A DNA stretch of 64,000 nucleotides from Reticulitermes speratus (GCA_021186555.1 JAJKFL010000013.1:36546743-36610742), one strand, 5' to 3'; positions 24,601 through 36,130 are shown, counted from the stretch's first letter. The notes: generated by a model not told the origin, from the sequence alone. Numbers and translations: made by a program.

Positions 24601-25610
24601 ATAAACAAGATAATGAGTAAGACAACCACATGAATATGTTTATGCGAAGCCCCCGCATCACAAACCGGATGTAATGGCTACCATGGGAATGCCGTATTGT
24701 GTAAAACAAAAGGCCCTAAAAACTGTTATTTCACATACACGAGCGTTGATGCAAAACTATTCAGTTCTGTAACTGTTTAGTATTGTCTCTTGCATGCATG
24801 CAATCACAAACGAGAGAGCAGGTAATGCAAGCTACATCGATTACGAAGAATATGCGTCATACTTTACAAAGAGACGCGTCTATTTATAGTGCTCTGACTT
24901 GTCGATGGATATTCTGCAGCCAGCAACCGTGCACACTGCGCAGATTTAGGAATATGCAAGCATATACACAGCAGGCTTACTGGCTATGTAAAAAAAAAAT
25001 CATCTAAAAACATCATCACAGAACTTCAGTTTTGCCGTGCCATTAACTCCACTGTCTCTTAATCACTTTCCCCCACCACAGTTTTCGAAATAATGCAAAC
25101 ACCATCGCAGTCATAGAAGAGACAAACGCAACATGCACGCAAATTATCAGCACAGCACATACTTCCCATTGACACAGTATCACAGACCGCAGAGGTGGAA
25201 ACGTTTCTGCCACACTTCGAGAACTGTCGTCAGTTACGCACAAAGGCAGATACGTATTCCAAATATCAGGCATGCCGGTTACAAAAACGCTGGCGCAGGG
25301 ATCAAACGAGCAAAAAACTGGCAATGAAGATTAGCCAAATCAGAATGAGTGTATGCTTGTTACACCAGAAACTAAATTCCACCGCGGACTAAGATCCCTT
25401 TTTGCTTCACAGCACGGGTCCACGACCTTTCTCACACACGTCTTTCGTGTATTTCCTCCACTCACGATCAACAATTCAAAGCACGTATCCGAAAACAAAA
25501 CGTGCGACTATTATACTAAAATTAACAGCACAAGACAGCATGGCAAGTCACATACACTTTGTGCCGGCGACTGGGCAACAAGTCAGCCACGTCAGACGCC
25601 AAACTCACCC
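24601..25610. other. No recognisable feature
   Basis: Nothing supported; short frames on both strands only. Confidence 0.4.
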
Positions 25611-25622
25611 CGAACAAATGTT

Positions 25623-25872
25623 CCCCCCCCCCCCCCCCCCCCCCCCAATGGCGGAACAGCCCCTAGTGGGCCAAGGCCTCCTCATTATCGAGGCTTCACG
25701 ATCACACTCGGTAGGACTCCACTGGACGAGTGATCAGCCCGACGCAGAGACCTCTTCCTGACAACACTCACAAGACACAGACACCCATGCCCACGGAGGA
25801 ATTCGAACCCACAATGCCAGCAAGCGAACGGCCGCAGACCCACGCCTTACACCGCGCGGCCGCTGGAATCGG
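25623..25872 (-). mobile_element. tRNA-derived SINE, family D (copy 2, poly-G tail)
   Basis: Minus-strand family D: head with GCGCGGTGTAAGGCGTGGGT, B box GGTTCGAATTCC, CTCTGCGTCGGGCTGATC, GGCCCACTAGGGGCTG. The 3' tail is 24 G on the SINE strand (C25623-C25646) where other copies have A-rich tails. Direct repeats CGAACAAAT(G/A)TT at 25611-25622 and 25873-25884 match at 11 of 12. Confidence 0.85.
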
Positions 25873-26083
25873 CGAACAAATATTACGATATAAGCAAATG
25901 TTCGCCAACACACAACTCTTCGGGTCAAGGTACTGAAGGAAAAAAGTAAGTTATTTTACTTTATTTCTCCTCCTTAACTACATCGTCAGAAAGCATCACT
26001 CCACTGACGTTCTGTTGACCCCTGTCTGATATAAGAACAGTTGGTACCCAAATACGGTCTGTCGAAGCTACAGTCACAATATA

Positions 26084-26177
26084 TATATATACAGGGCATA
26101 CACAAAAGAATGGTGCGGTTTTAATAGTGAACACTATTAAAACCGCACCATTCTTTTGTGTATGCCCTGTATATATA
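26084..26177. mobile_element. Perfect short palindrome, MITE-like
   Basis: Arms of 46 bp are exact reverse complements around a 2-nt AA centre. The core between TA dinucleotides begins CAGGGCATACACAAAAGAA and ends with its complement. TA borders and a CAGGG end suggest a Tc1/mariner-type foldback or two head-to-head ends. An (AT)n stretch adjoins on the left. Confidence 0.6.
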
Positions 26178-26557
26178 CAACAAATGACACGGGAAACCTA
26201 AAACACGATTACAGCATCCACACATGCACTCTTCTCTCACACTGAAGGACAAAATTCACATCTTACGTATCACGAGTTTGCTGAAACGTACAGAGTCCTT
26301 TCAAGTTAACAGAACTCCATAGCAGAATCGTGCACATGGTAAGTACACACCGTTAAAACACACTGCACAACAAATGTTCTCATTTTCTGGTGACAATTTC
26401 ATTAAGCCGCCAATGCACTCCATTCCAGTTCCCTACATTACGTACACATCGCCACAAACTAATTCTGCCCATCGTTTCAATGCGATCCTCACACCCACAA
26501 TCTGCTCTCGCTTATATTCTCTGAGAGACGTTCCTTTCTCCAACCAAACTGTTAATA

Positions 26558-26627
26558 TCGCTCACTGAATGCAATAGTGGCACATTTAAAAAACTGCCAT
26601 TTGGAGCTGTGCCACTATTGCATTCAG
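26558..26627 (+). mobile_element. Tiny MITE, family M (copy 1)
   Basis: Ends CTGAATGCAATAGTGGCAC and its complement surround TTTAAAAAACTGCCATTTGG. The right terminus is shorter than the left by about 6 bp (CTGAATG only). Copy 2 lies 180 bp away, inverted. Confidence 0.6.
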
Positions 26628-26804
26628 ACAGCCATAAAACCCCAACCTCCTGCAAAATATAATCGTCATCCATTACCTCGATTGCAACGGTTCAAAATCA
26701 ACAGATTGCTCACAGAAAAATTCTCTTATCTACTTTCTACAAAATCTACGATATAACCGACATCTATATACACCATAATTACCTTTGAATATAAAATGAT
26801 TATT

Positions 26805-26882
26805 TCGCTCACTGAATGCAATAATGGCACAACTCCAAATGGGCAATTTTTTAAATGTGCCACTATTGCATTCAGTGAGCGA
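26805..26882 (-). mobile_element. Tiny MITE, family M (copy 2)
   Basis: TCGCTCACTGAATGCAATA and its complement form terminal inverted repeats of about 27 bp; the centre is the reverse complement of copy 1's centre. Length 78 bp, no coding capacity. Confidence 0.65.
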
Positions 26883-27249
26883 TATGAGTGTACTGTTTCT
26901 CGTTGCAAGATACGCGCTACGCAAGTTTCAAAAATGAAATACAAGGAAACAACTCCCCCACAACACGTTCAGTTCGTAAAACAAACGCATAATTAACAAA
27001 CCGCTACTGTGATAGAGGTTACCTGCTTCGATCAAAAACAGTACTCGAAACTGCGTCCGTGTTGGACATGATGTATGGGACGACCCGTTCGCATGACAGC
27101 CTGCGAACATTTCACACGACCTTGACCTCACAACTTGAGCCTAGCAAGGTTACCAAATGAATTTCATACACGTACTTCGGCAGGGCGAACGTCCATAAAC
27201 AAACACAACCGCAAGGTTATATCTAGCACTTAACATTCCCTCTACCTTC

Positions 27250-27470
27250 ACTCGGCGGAATATGTGCCGATCGAAGTCGGCAGATTGACGAGACCGTGGT
27301 TCGACTTCGGGCACTGTCTCACTATCACATCTGGGCCGGACAGCCGTCCATCAGCCCAAAATCAGTGGTTATAAGGGTCTGGTCACTCATCTCCACTTAG
27401 GCGCCGAAATATGAATGCGTGTGGAGTTTTACACCCCTGCCCTCTACACGCCTTTATGACGCGATGTGTC
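27250..27470 (+). mobile_element. SINE A copy (degraded)
   Basis: GTGGTTCGACTTCGGGCAC at the B-box place, CTGGGCCGGACAGCC, GGTCACTCATCTCCACTTAG, GCGCCGAAATATGAATG and GTGTGGAGTTTTACACCCC follow the family order. Confidence 0.5.
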
Positions 27471-28214
27471 AGGTACACACAGCCTCCACATTTCTACCTC
27501 TATCGGCAATACCAACACACACAAATACACGAGGTGAAGCATCCAACATTCCCGATTTCCACAGGCTCCTAGTGTGACAGATGCAGTTTAGTCTCGATTT
27601 ACATATCCAACTTCATTCTATATTAACATCGACCCTTAGCCGGAGCATCTCAATTCCTGTCGTCCTATTAAAGTACATCAAACGTGGACACACTGAAAAT
27701 TGCGTTACGTTTCAAAATCGACTGCTCCCACTTTTACTGAGTCGCCACCTTCCACTCCATACTTTTATAGTGGTTTCGTCAATGGAAATTACAGGGTAAA
27801 AATGCAAGCGGAAAGAATGCCAGTAAGGAAAAAGAAAAGAATAGAGACATCACATTAGCAACCCAAAAGTAAGAACATTTTGGAGACGAGAGCCCCACCT
27901 TTGACGAGACAAGGTAATATGTAAATGTGAGACTACGTGTTATGTAAAGGAAGAGGGTGTGAAAACTGCTCTAAAAGCACAACACTCAACTATGCTTTTT
28001 CTTTCTGTTATACAATACACGCGAGGCAGATAAAAAGACGGTAGAAAGGATGGAAGGAAAGCTAAAGAAAGAAAGGAGAATTTTGATTGATCCAACTGGC
28101 AACCCACCGCCATCTCGCTCTCATACCTTACCACTCCACCCACCCCATCCCCAAAGGCCTGTTAATTAAAACAATGCCATGAAAAGTGAACGAAGAGGAT
28201 AGGCTCCATGCATT

Positions 28215-28300
28215 CTTAGTCTCGGCACTATAGCGAGGTGAGCGAGCAGCTTCACACTTAATGCTTTACCTTCGTGTAAAGAGGTCCGGTACCGACTAAA
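28215..28300 (-). mobile_element. SINE A fragment
   Basis: CTCGGCACTATAGCGAGGTG, GAGCAGCTTCACACTTAATG and AGAGGTCCGGTACCGACT match the reverse strand of the SINE A 3' half. Confidence 0.4.
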
Positions 28301-28476
28301 ATGGAAAAACTACATGTACCTCGGCATTCCAGATATTACCGTGTGGACAGTAATCCTGCGGTTACAGGCACGCTCAACGAATCAAGTCTGACTAACCGAG
28401 ACACTTCTTTTCACAAACTTACAGCGTTGCATATTAGCGTGTACTTCTTTACTCGACCACCACAAGCAAAAACCCA

Positions 28477-28649
28477 ACAAAATACACTGCTTTAGGGGAA
28501 AACACCTAATTGTGTATAATTATAATCTACTACGTTTCGGCCCATCTGGGCCATTATCAGTCTCCTCGATAACGGGCAAAGACAGCCGAAACATGTAGAT
28601 TAATTACAGACATCAAGGGGTTTCCCCCTAAAAGAGGTGTATTTTGTTG
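28477..28649. mobile_element. Degraded palindrome with two hammerhead-like halves (P7)
   Basis: CAACAAAATACAC at 28477 pairs with GTGTATTTTGTTG ending at 28649, and the inner arms continue through TAGGGG/CCCCTA to ATCTAC.ACGTTTCGGC and GCCGAAACATGTAGAT. On the minus strand CTGATAA (expected CTGANGA) precedes a perfect helix II GGCCC/GGGCC and GAAACGTA. On the plus strand only GGGC...GCC and GAAACATGTA survive. Confidence 0.5.
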
Positions 28650-28979
28650 ATTTTGGTGATTGTTTTCACAGAATTCCTGAATGCCTGTTGCACTGTCAAC
28701 TCGAGTCGCGTGGAGGGAAGGAATCTACGGTCTGATTTCAGGCTTCCGCCGCATCTCCTTGGTTTAGCGTGCCGGCAGGCTAATATCCACGCCACCAAAG
28801 GTCGCGGAGTACTAGTTAACACTCCCTTGTATTCCTGAATGAAGCCGTTACGACTGTACTTGGACTCTCTCAAGCCCAAGTCATCAGGACCACGTGCGTT
28901 TCTCGGGCGTAGCAGTCTTTCATACAAAATCGTTCAATAAAACTCAAGGTTCAGTCCAAACCCAACTCTAATTCATATT

Positions 28980-29040
28980 GCAAGTTATTCAGTTACATGT
29001 TTCGATCCCACTAAGGATTATCATCAGGCTTCTGCATAAA
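28980..29040 (-). ncRNA. Hammerhead ribozyme-like motif (P8)
   Basis: Minus strand CTGATGA (29027-29021), U, helix II AATCC/GGGATC with one mismatch, GAAA, ACATGT, then A at 28994. Core intact, helix I not evident. No palindromic partner seen nearby. Confidence 0.5.
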
Positions 29041-29307
29041 AACTGTATATTAGAGGTATGAAGTGCATACTATTCTATACACTTGATGAGATCTCGTAAT
29101 TTACAATACTTTTGTTCCGGGGACCTTATTCTTATTTAAAACCATTACAGTAGCTGCTGTTGTTTCCTTCTTTACGTCTCTAATAAACCTGTTAAAATCC
29201 AAATCCATTAAAGCGATCGTCTATTCCATAGTTTACGATTGGAGTTTTAACGCATGCGAGGAGTATGGCATCTTGTCGTAATGAGTTACAATATCCGACG
29301 TTAAGGT

Positions 29308-29619
29308 GTGGACCGGGATAGCGTAGTTGGTATAGCGACTCGCTACGGGTTGGACGGTCCGGGGATCGAATCCCGGTCGGGGACCGGATTTTCCGCACCC
29401 GTCCACATCGGCCCTGGAGCTCACACAGCCTCCTGTACAATGGGTACCGGGTCTCTTTTACGGGGGTAAGGCCGCCGGGGCGTGGCGTTGACCACCCATC
29501 CCCATTTAGCGCCGAGGTTAAAGAAAGAGTAGAGCTATACCTCTACTCCCCGTCTGGGCCTACATGGCGTGTTACAGGATGAACTTTGTCTTAACCCTTT
29601 ACCTTCACCTTTACCTTAA
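29308..29619 (+). mobile_element. tRNA-derived SINE, family A (copy 4, best preserved)
   Basis: A box TAGCGTAGTTGG fits TRGYNNARNNGG exactly; B box GGATCGAATCCC fits GWTCRANNC. Downstream: CACACAGCCTCCTGTACAAT, ACCGGGTCTCTTTTACGG, GCCGCCGGGGCGTGGCGTTG, ACCACCCATCCCCATTTAGC, GCCGAGGTTAAAGAAAGAG and a CCTTTACCTTCACCTTTACC tail. Direct repeats at 29293-29307 and 29620-29634 match at 14 of 15. Confidence 0.92.
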
Positions 29620-29819
29620 ATCCGATGTTAAGGTTCCGATTTCAGATGTCTTATATAATATTTTATTCTTTATCTTTTACGGGTTTTAAATCTATCACAC
29701 AAAAAGCTCAGTATCCAGTAAAGGCGAATTTCTTGATTAGATAAGCAACTAACACGTTCAACAGGGCCGTTTCATGCAGTTCGAGTTCTGTTCCACATGG
29801 TAGAGATATGAAATACAAT

Positions 29820-29955
29820 ATTATCTTCCTTCTCTGTCACCTTCCTCCTCTGCTTCAACTCCCTGCCTTCTTGTCCCTTCCTTGTTCTCCTCCATCTTCT
29901 CCACTTCCTCCCAACCTTCCTTCATCCCCCTCCATCTTGTTCACATCCTTTCCCT
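29820..29955. repeat. Polypyrimidine tract
   Basis: About 135 bases, mostly CTTCC, CCTCC and TTCTCC, almost purine-free on the plus strand. The open frame across it is a low-complexity by-product. Confidence 0.7.
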
Positions 29956-31663
29956 ACGTTGTATTTCTTCTCCAGTGTCCTGAACCGTACAACTACGTGT
30001 TCAGGACCTGAGTGTGTTGAAAAGGACACGGGTGTTTTCATGACCATTTGATATGTTACATAATGCATGTAAGGCGACATTATATACCCCAGACGTTCAG
30101 ATAATAATGCTAACTGCAGAAAACACAGACTCGCTTTCTTCCTTATTGGTACACTACTACAACTAACAGCTTCGCGTGACTAAAGAAACTAAAACTCTTG
30201 CACTGTCCAGGCAGACGCGCTTTTAATGCAAGCTGCGGGTTCTTCACATGCGGTCGATTCCATCCCATCCTCCACCCACGCCACAACATCTCCACCAGCT
30301 CGCCTCCCGTTCAGCAGATGTCGTACAGACCGACTGACACAGTTGCACTTCATAATTACATAGCATCCACGTTATGACCTACTTACAACAAAGCTGTGAC
30401 ATTTCATAATTTGCACTGCCTCTATTCAATGAAACCAGACCAGAGTCTATTACTTTTACTCTCAGAGGAGTGGTTTCGAATTATATTTCGCGAGAGTAGC
30501 TGGAAAAAAACAACAAAAGAAAGAAGAAACGAAAAGTACATGGTTCCCCGCTAAAAAAATTCTTCTCACTGTCACTCTTAATACGCACAAAAACCTAAAA
30601 TTTGATTCAAAGACAACGTCTCAACTACTAACACTACAATAACTATGGAGAACGTTCGGACAGAAGCAATCCAAGACGAGTCGCTTGCCACTGTGGTACC
30701 CGCTGGTATAAAATGACATGCTATCCCAATGGCTACAGAAACGGTACGTAGTACCTTAGGTCCAAAAGTGATGAAACTGGATTGTAAACTGATTTACCAT
30801 CAACGACAATTACCAATACATAATATATACAGCCTGTTTTAGAATTCACCACCCGCTATATCCTGTAAATCATAAGGTGACTGGAGCCACTCAGTCCTTT
30901 AAAAAACCCGTATGTAGAGACCTGGGCAAAGCTGCCTTACAGAGAGCACGGCAGTGCCCTGAAGAACGCACTTCCACGAATTTCAAACAACATTTCATTC
31001 CAGACAAATGTAGAATTACTGGTGCATGTGCCGATGGAGAAAGGTCACACCACTGCCAGGGATTCAACTACTGGTCAATTAGTGAAGCAGACCAATTACG
31101 TCTATGCTTGGATCTGAGAATGTGCTGTGCCTCAACCCTATGCTCATTACACTCATGACTAATCATATGGACACTTCTTAACTTACTATACGAAATAAGG
31201 AATCCACAACTTATTTTCGAAATAAAGAGTGGAGTTTAAAACCCAGCGAACACAAGTTACATTTTAATCGATTAACTTACAAATCAATTATACAGCTAAA
31301 ACGACTTCATTTAGGAATCCATAATTAATTAACGAGTAGTCGTAATTTCAACGGCAGCTTCATTGTGACTAGAAGGAATTATACAAACCCCCCCCCCCTT
31401 GAACTCCCCCCCCCCTCGTGGCTTTTAAAGCATTTTATTGGTTGTTTTTATAACATCTGCTTCGTGTAACGTTTTATCTTTCGATCATCTTTAGAACTAT
31501 CTCCCTTCCTTTGTCACTCCCCAGCTTTGTTCCACTTCCTTGCCCCTCTCTTATGCCATCGTACGGTTCCGTTCACGAAACCACCAAACGCCGATAAACA
31601 GGTTTAGCTAGACAAGAAAATAGCATGACGATCAGACAGAAGGCACCTCTCTACTTGTAATTA
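29956..31663. other. No gene seen; C runs inside
   Basis: Runs of C at about 31388-31398 and 31406-31415. A 93-codon frame at 30877-31158 has no recognised motif. Confidence 0.4.
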
Positions 31664-32174
31664 GGCACGTTCGCAAAATTGCGAATACCGACTATTAGCT
31701 TCGTCACGTCTGTCTGCACGTCCGTCCGCATGAAACTCGGCTCCCACTGGACAGATTTTCATGAAATTTGATATTTGAGTATTTTTCGAAAATCTGTCGA
31801 GAAAATTAAAGTTTCACTAAAATCTGACAAGAATAACCGGTACTTTATATGAATACCTATGTACATTTATGATAATATGTCGCTCAATTCTGCTTAGAAT
31901 GAGAAACGTTTCAGACAAAAGTTGTAGAGAAAATCAAAACACAGTAACTTTTTTCCGAAAATCACACCGTTTATGAGATGTGGAAGGATATGACAAAGCC
32001 GGACAGGCCATAGGTCACAGGTGATAATACGGCGCATGCGCTTGGCGTGCTGGATAACTAAGGCTACATACACACACTCACAATATGTAATACTTATTCC
32101 TTGTCCACGGCAATAATTGTTACGCGAACGCGCCTCAATGTTACGACATATATACACATTGCCTGCCTTGTTTT
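31664..32174 (+). mobile_element. Interspersed repeat E (copy 3, long subtype)
   Basis: Starts GGCACGTTCGCAAAATTGCG, includes CTGTCTGCACGTCCGTCCGC, CTCCCACTGGACAGATTTTC and TTTCAGACAAAAGTTGTAGA, reaches GTTACGCGAACGCGCC and ends CATTGCCTGCCTTGTTTT. Long subtype, shared with copies at 6.4, 37.3 and 44.8 kb. Confidence 0.8.
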
Positions 32175-32621
32175 CGTAATGCATTCTTTTTCCTCCAAAC
32201 TGTGACTTTCTAATGTACGGAACTGTACCCGACTTCAACTTCCTGCTACAAGGGGAGCAGAGGCAAGGGGCATAGATGCAGCCATACGACAGCATCGAGA
32301 GCCTTCTGGTGTACTTTCGTCATTATTTAAATGTATACGACAAGCCGGAGTGTTTACACACTACAATCGATGAGACAGTAGCGTGGCATCATGCTAGTGA
32401 TGCTCGACCCCACAAACACTCTGCGTTAATTCTAGTCTGTTTTAAAACTTACAACAGGCTGTTTCCGAATACATTCTTGAAAACATATCTGAATACCATG
32501 TCACACGTGGACACAACTTCCGATACGTGATAATGACATCGAAAACAACCTAGTGTAGAATGATCATGCAGTTGTATCTCGGACACCAAACCACCACTTT
32601 AAGTTAAATAAAACTAGCTGT

Positions 32622-33076
32622 CACTTTATTACTCCAACCCAATGCACTCTAATGTTTACACATAAGTATTATACATAAAGCTTTGGACTGAGTTACGTAT
32701 TAAGGTCAACATATAACGCCACAACACCAGAGATCTCCACCACCAACAATATAATTAGAGCCTGTTAAAAAGCATATTTATCTTGTATAGAATACATTCA
32801 TCCTCTTTTAACTGTATGTATTTTAAAATAGAGGCTGTACCTTTTATGCGATAGACATATTAACAACGTAGCCTACAACAGATTGTGGAACCATACAAAA
32901 GTGGCAAGTCAGTGACGGCTGGATTTATATTTGGCAGCCTGTGCTCCGTGAGGATGGTGCACTGGCACCGAAACGTGTCGGAGCTTTATGTATAACACTA
33001 CATGTGGAAATTAGAGTTCATTTGGTTCGTGCAATAGACTGTCGTTGATCCAGACAATGCACGGAGTGAACAATTT
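32622..33076 (+). mobile_element. Hammerhead-bearing element with short inverted arms (P9)
   Basis: Direct repeats TAAAACTAGCTGT (32609-32621) and TAAAACCGGCTGT (33077-33089) match at 11 of 13. A left arm (about 32633-32688) is the reverse complement of the segment just after the ribozyme (about 32988-33041), both carrying a CCAA-CCAATGCAC-like end. TGCACGG lies at 33058-33064. The left arm's homology begins close to the predicted cleavage site. Confidence 0.7.
32944..32996 (+). ncRNA. Hammerhead-like motif with one core change (P9)
   Basis: Helix I GCTCC/GGAGC, helix II GGTGC/GCACC with ACTG loop, GAAA, ACGTGT and C (predicted cleavage after GTGTC) are all present. The first core base is G instead of C (GTGAGGA), so activity should be lost or much reduced. 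Confidence 0.6.
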
Positions 33077-33596
33077 TAAAACCGGCTGTGTCCGAGAATA
33101 TTCGTGCAATTAACCTTGTGTATTTGATACATTGTGTTAATCGCAACCAACTAACTAACTGGACCTTGTTTACTGGCTGCTTCACAAGCACGCCGTAACC
33201 AGTTAAACGACGCCATCAAATCGTATTACATAAAGGTGTTCTGAATCACACCTTGTAATTCTGACATAGACGTTTGTCACGTAAGATGTGGGTTTAAAAG
33301 CCTTTGTAACATGACGTTTACCCACACTAATTTCACTAATAAATGTTGGCTCAGACAAAGATTCTACTAGTCAAGACATCTCTCCACAAGACAAACAGCG
33401 CCGACCCACACCCATATAATTGCTCTGCACCAGCCTGCTTCATCAGACAACCTGTACAGGCCAGCAGCTGTTCCCTGCATTAAACGCGTACGCCCGACAT
33501 AAATGTTCCTACATCTGTAGAGTAATTAAAAAAGACGACAGACGGACGGAAAATTAACGAACAAATTCAACGATTTTACCACTCGTCGGTGTTAAG

Positions 33597-34180
33597 TCGC
33601 GAAAAGCGCCCATTAACTTCGCCACGTCCGTCTGTCCGCATGCATCAGCGCGGCCCCCACTGGACGGATTTCCGTGAAATTTGGTATTGGGGACTTTCAT
33701 GAAAATATGTATCCTATTACAGCCTGGACAGACCCAAAGGGTTCCCGGAGGTTGAGGATCCCAGATTTCAAGACAATCGGCACATGAAGGTGGTAAGGTC
33801 AGCCCTACGCACCGGCCGCCACTACCCCCCAGGAAGTATTCCAGGTACTCACTTCTGTTAGAGGCTGAGTCGACGCCACGGCCATAATGCGGCCGGAAGG
33901 ATTATGTCCATGAGGAATTCCAATGACACCACCGGGAATCGAACCCGCAACCTTCCGGCTTGTAGCGGAGTGCCCCAACCAACTGCGCCACCGAGTTCCC
34001 CAGATAAATTCCATACTTTGTTAAAATCAGTACGTTTTATTGTTTCCGGCAACATTAAATCGCTATAAAAGCTCTCTCTTCAACTGAAATCGTATCAGGA
34101 TGTTAGGACAGCCAAGGAGATAGAAAACATTACGTGAACGCGTCATAATGTTACGTTATACGTGCATTGCCTGTCTTGGT
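33597..34180 (+). mobile_element. Interspersed repeat E (copy 4, short subtype, split by a SINE)
   Basis: The left part has TCGCGAAAAGCGCCCATTA and CCACTGGACGGATTTCC; the right part has TTGTTTCCGGCAACATTAAA, GGACAGCCAAGGAG, TTACGTGAACGCGTC and CATTGCCTGTCTTGG. SINE C at 33712-34000 interrupts it, so E is the older insertion. Confidence 0.75.
33712..34000 (-). mobile_element. tRNA-derived SINE, family C (copy 3)
   Basis: Minus strand: A box TGGCGCAGTTGG, CGGAAGGTTGCGGGTTCGAT (B box), GGCCGCATTATGGCCGTGG, CGTAGGGCTGACCTTACC and CATGTGCCGATTGTCTTG. Inserted within repeat E. Confidence 0.85.
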
Positions 34181-35695
34181 CTTACTCGCCTGGGACGCGC
34201 AGACGAGTGGGTCTGATTCCTGTCTACAGGCCTATTGAGAGCGCTGGACTGAAGATCTTCCCGTATTACTGGATTTAGTCTTAAAAATAAGACACTCTAT
34301 TAAAAATCACAGGCTACCAGCTCGACCTCAGACCTGCCTCAGTAGCTCCTTTTCCAAACCAGATTTTAATTAATAGCTACAAATTAAAACACAACAAAGA
34401 GCATACCGTACCATCACAGTTCACTACACCAGTTAAAATGATTTACACTTGATGCTGTGCTACTGCTTTATTAACAATTCATGCTGCTAATGTAATTTAC
34501 TTGGTACAACCAGACAGGTACTTCACGTATCTCCTACGCTACGCCGTTCTTCCGACACGCTAAACCCAATGAGAATACCCCTGAAATACGGTCTATATCA
34601 AAGCGAAGTCACTATACATTCTAGGAGGGGGATTAATCTAATAATTCACATGGGTATAACCACCTCTATGTCACTACCGAGTGATATGGACTGCGCAACA
34701 GACACTGGATTTATGTAACTCTCTGCTAACTCCATTACCGCGAACTTCTCCTTTCGGGCACAATGGTTGCACCCCCTCCCTCCGCAGCGTACTTGCTCAA
34801 GCTTACACAATCCAATTCTTGGGGCAGGGTGAGATTTAATCCCTTGGTACTGCTTACTGTATCTTCCCCGGATGAATGAATATGTAGCACTTGGTGGCAC
34901 GATAACTTGTAACGGAAGGCAAAGAGGTACCCGGGGGAAAAAACCCCTGTACCAGTTATCACACTGTTCATCACAAATCCCAAGTGGACCGTTCTCGGAC
35001 ACAAACCAGGCCTCTGCGGTGACAAATCGCCTCGGCTATGGCACTTACAGACACAACATCTGGTCATAAATCCGATACCTATTGCAAGATGCGCTAGATC
35101 TTCAGGCACGAATAATGGCATCGCGGGTTCAGAATCCTCATAGGACAATGGCTCGACTTTATTCCTGTGCTGGTTCGCCCTTTCCCAAATGTGTTTTGCC
35201 GCTTGTATTAATATCGAGACAAATGGCTACAGAACAATCTGGGCTCCGAACAACCAAGTGTACATTTTCGACCAAAACTTAAAGAAAAAAAACTTCAGAG
35301 TATCGCGTCGTCTGCATATTTCCCACAAAACAAAAATTAAACTTTCAAAAAAATACTGACAAAACATTTACGAATCCTTCCCCACACCGATATCAACTGG
35401 TCTAGTAAACGGTGTGGAATTTCACTTCACTAAGTATTATGAAACAGAATCTGCACATTTTAAAGCACACGCAGCCCACCAAGCATATTTTTAAAATATC
35501 AAATTTAAGCATCAGGCCTAATTTCAATTCGTACGTCATTAATAACACGTTCTGTTCATCTTCCTCAGTTCCCAGACACATGCCGGGACCATCCTACAAG
35601 AGACCACGACCGCTTCCTTCCTCATCCTTCCCCAACAGCCATTTTGTTAACGCTTTGTAACCTCATCGCTTAACACGTCATTTAATTGGGGTAAC
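34181..35695. other. No recognisable gene
   Basis: The longest frame (34735-35148, minus, 137 codons) overlaps another minus frame and carries no recognised motif. I do not call a gene. Confidence 0.4.
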
Positions 35696-35706
35696 GTCTC
35701 GAAATG

Positions 35707-35964
35707 CCGATCCCAGTGGCCGCGCGGTCTAAGGCGTGGGTCTGTGGCCGCTCGCTTGCTGGGATTGTGGGTTCGAATCCCGCAGAGGGCTTGGATGTCT
35801 CTATCTTGTGAGTGATGTGTGTTGTCCGGTAGAGTTCTCTGCGACGGGCTGATCACTCGTCCAGAGGAGTCCTACCGAGTATGGTGTGTCTGATTGTGAT
35901 CGTGAAGCCTCGATAATGAGGAGGCCCTGGCCCACTAGGGGCTGTCGAGCCATGGAAAAAAGAA
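35707..35964 (+). mobile_element. tRNA-derived SINE, family D (copy 3, best preserved)
   Basis: Leu/Ser-like tRNA head GGCCGCGCGGTCTAAGGCG, B box GGTTCGAATCCC, then CTCTGCGACGGGCTGATCAC, GAGGCCCTGGCCCACTAG and CCATGGAAAAAAGA. Direct repeats GT(C/A)TCGAAATG at 35696-35706 and 35965-35975 match at 10 of 11. Confidence 0.9.
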
Positions 35965-35975
35965 GTATCGAAATG

Positions 35976-36130
35976 GATGGAGGACACAGTGTACGGTGTG
36001 GACTGATTTTGTGCGCCCCAGAACAGGGTTCAGTGGCGGGCTCTTGTGAACTCAGTAACGAACCTTCCGGTTCCATGAACGTCGGGGAATTTCTTGAAAA
36101 GCTGGGCAACTACCTCTTCTCAACAGCTCT
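35976..36130 (+). mobile_element. LINE remnant: reverse transcriptase ORF tail
   Basis: The frame reads QWRALVNSVTNLPVP then a stop, then GNFLKSW in the usual place of the 3' untranslated start. An in-frame stop precedes it. Same family as the remnants at 2.2 and 44.7 kb. It abuts the SINE D target duplication. Confidence 0.75.

Noticed and set aside
24186-24709. Overlapping frames of 144 and 145 codons on opposite strands
   Set aside because: Both run through a degraded SINE A; no protein motif, and overlapping open frames are expected in such repeats.
25623-25646. C run as telomere-like or a gap artefact
   Set aside because: It lies exactly at the SINE tail next to a target duplication, so a tail is the simpler reading.
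29308-29380. Functional tRNA gene
   Set aside because: A and B boxes are present, but the sequence continues as SINE A and lacks a 3' acceptor half; the same holds for the other SINE heads.
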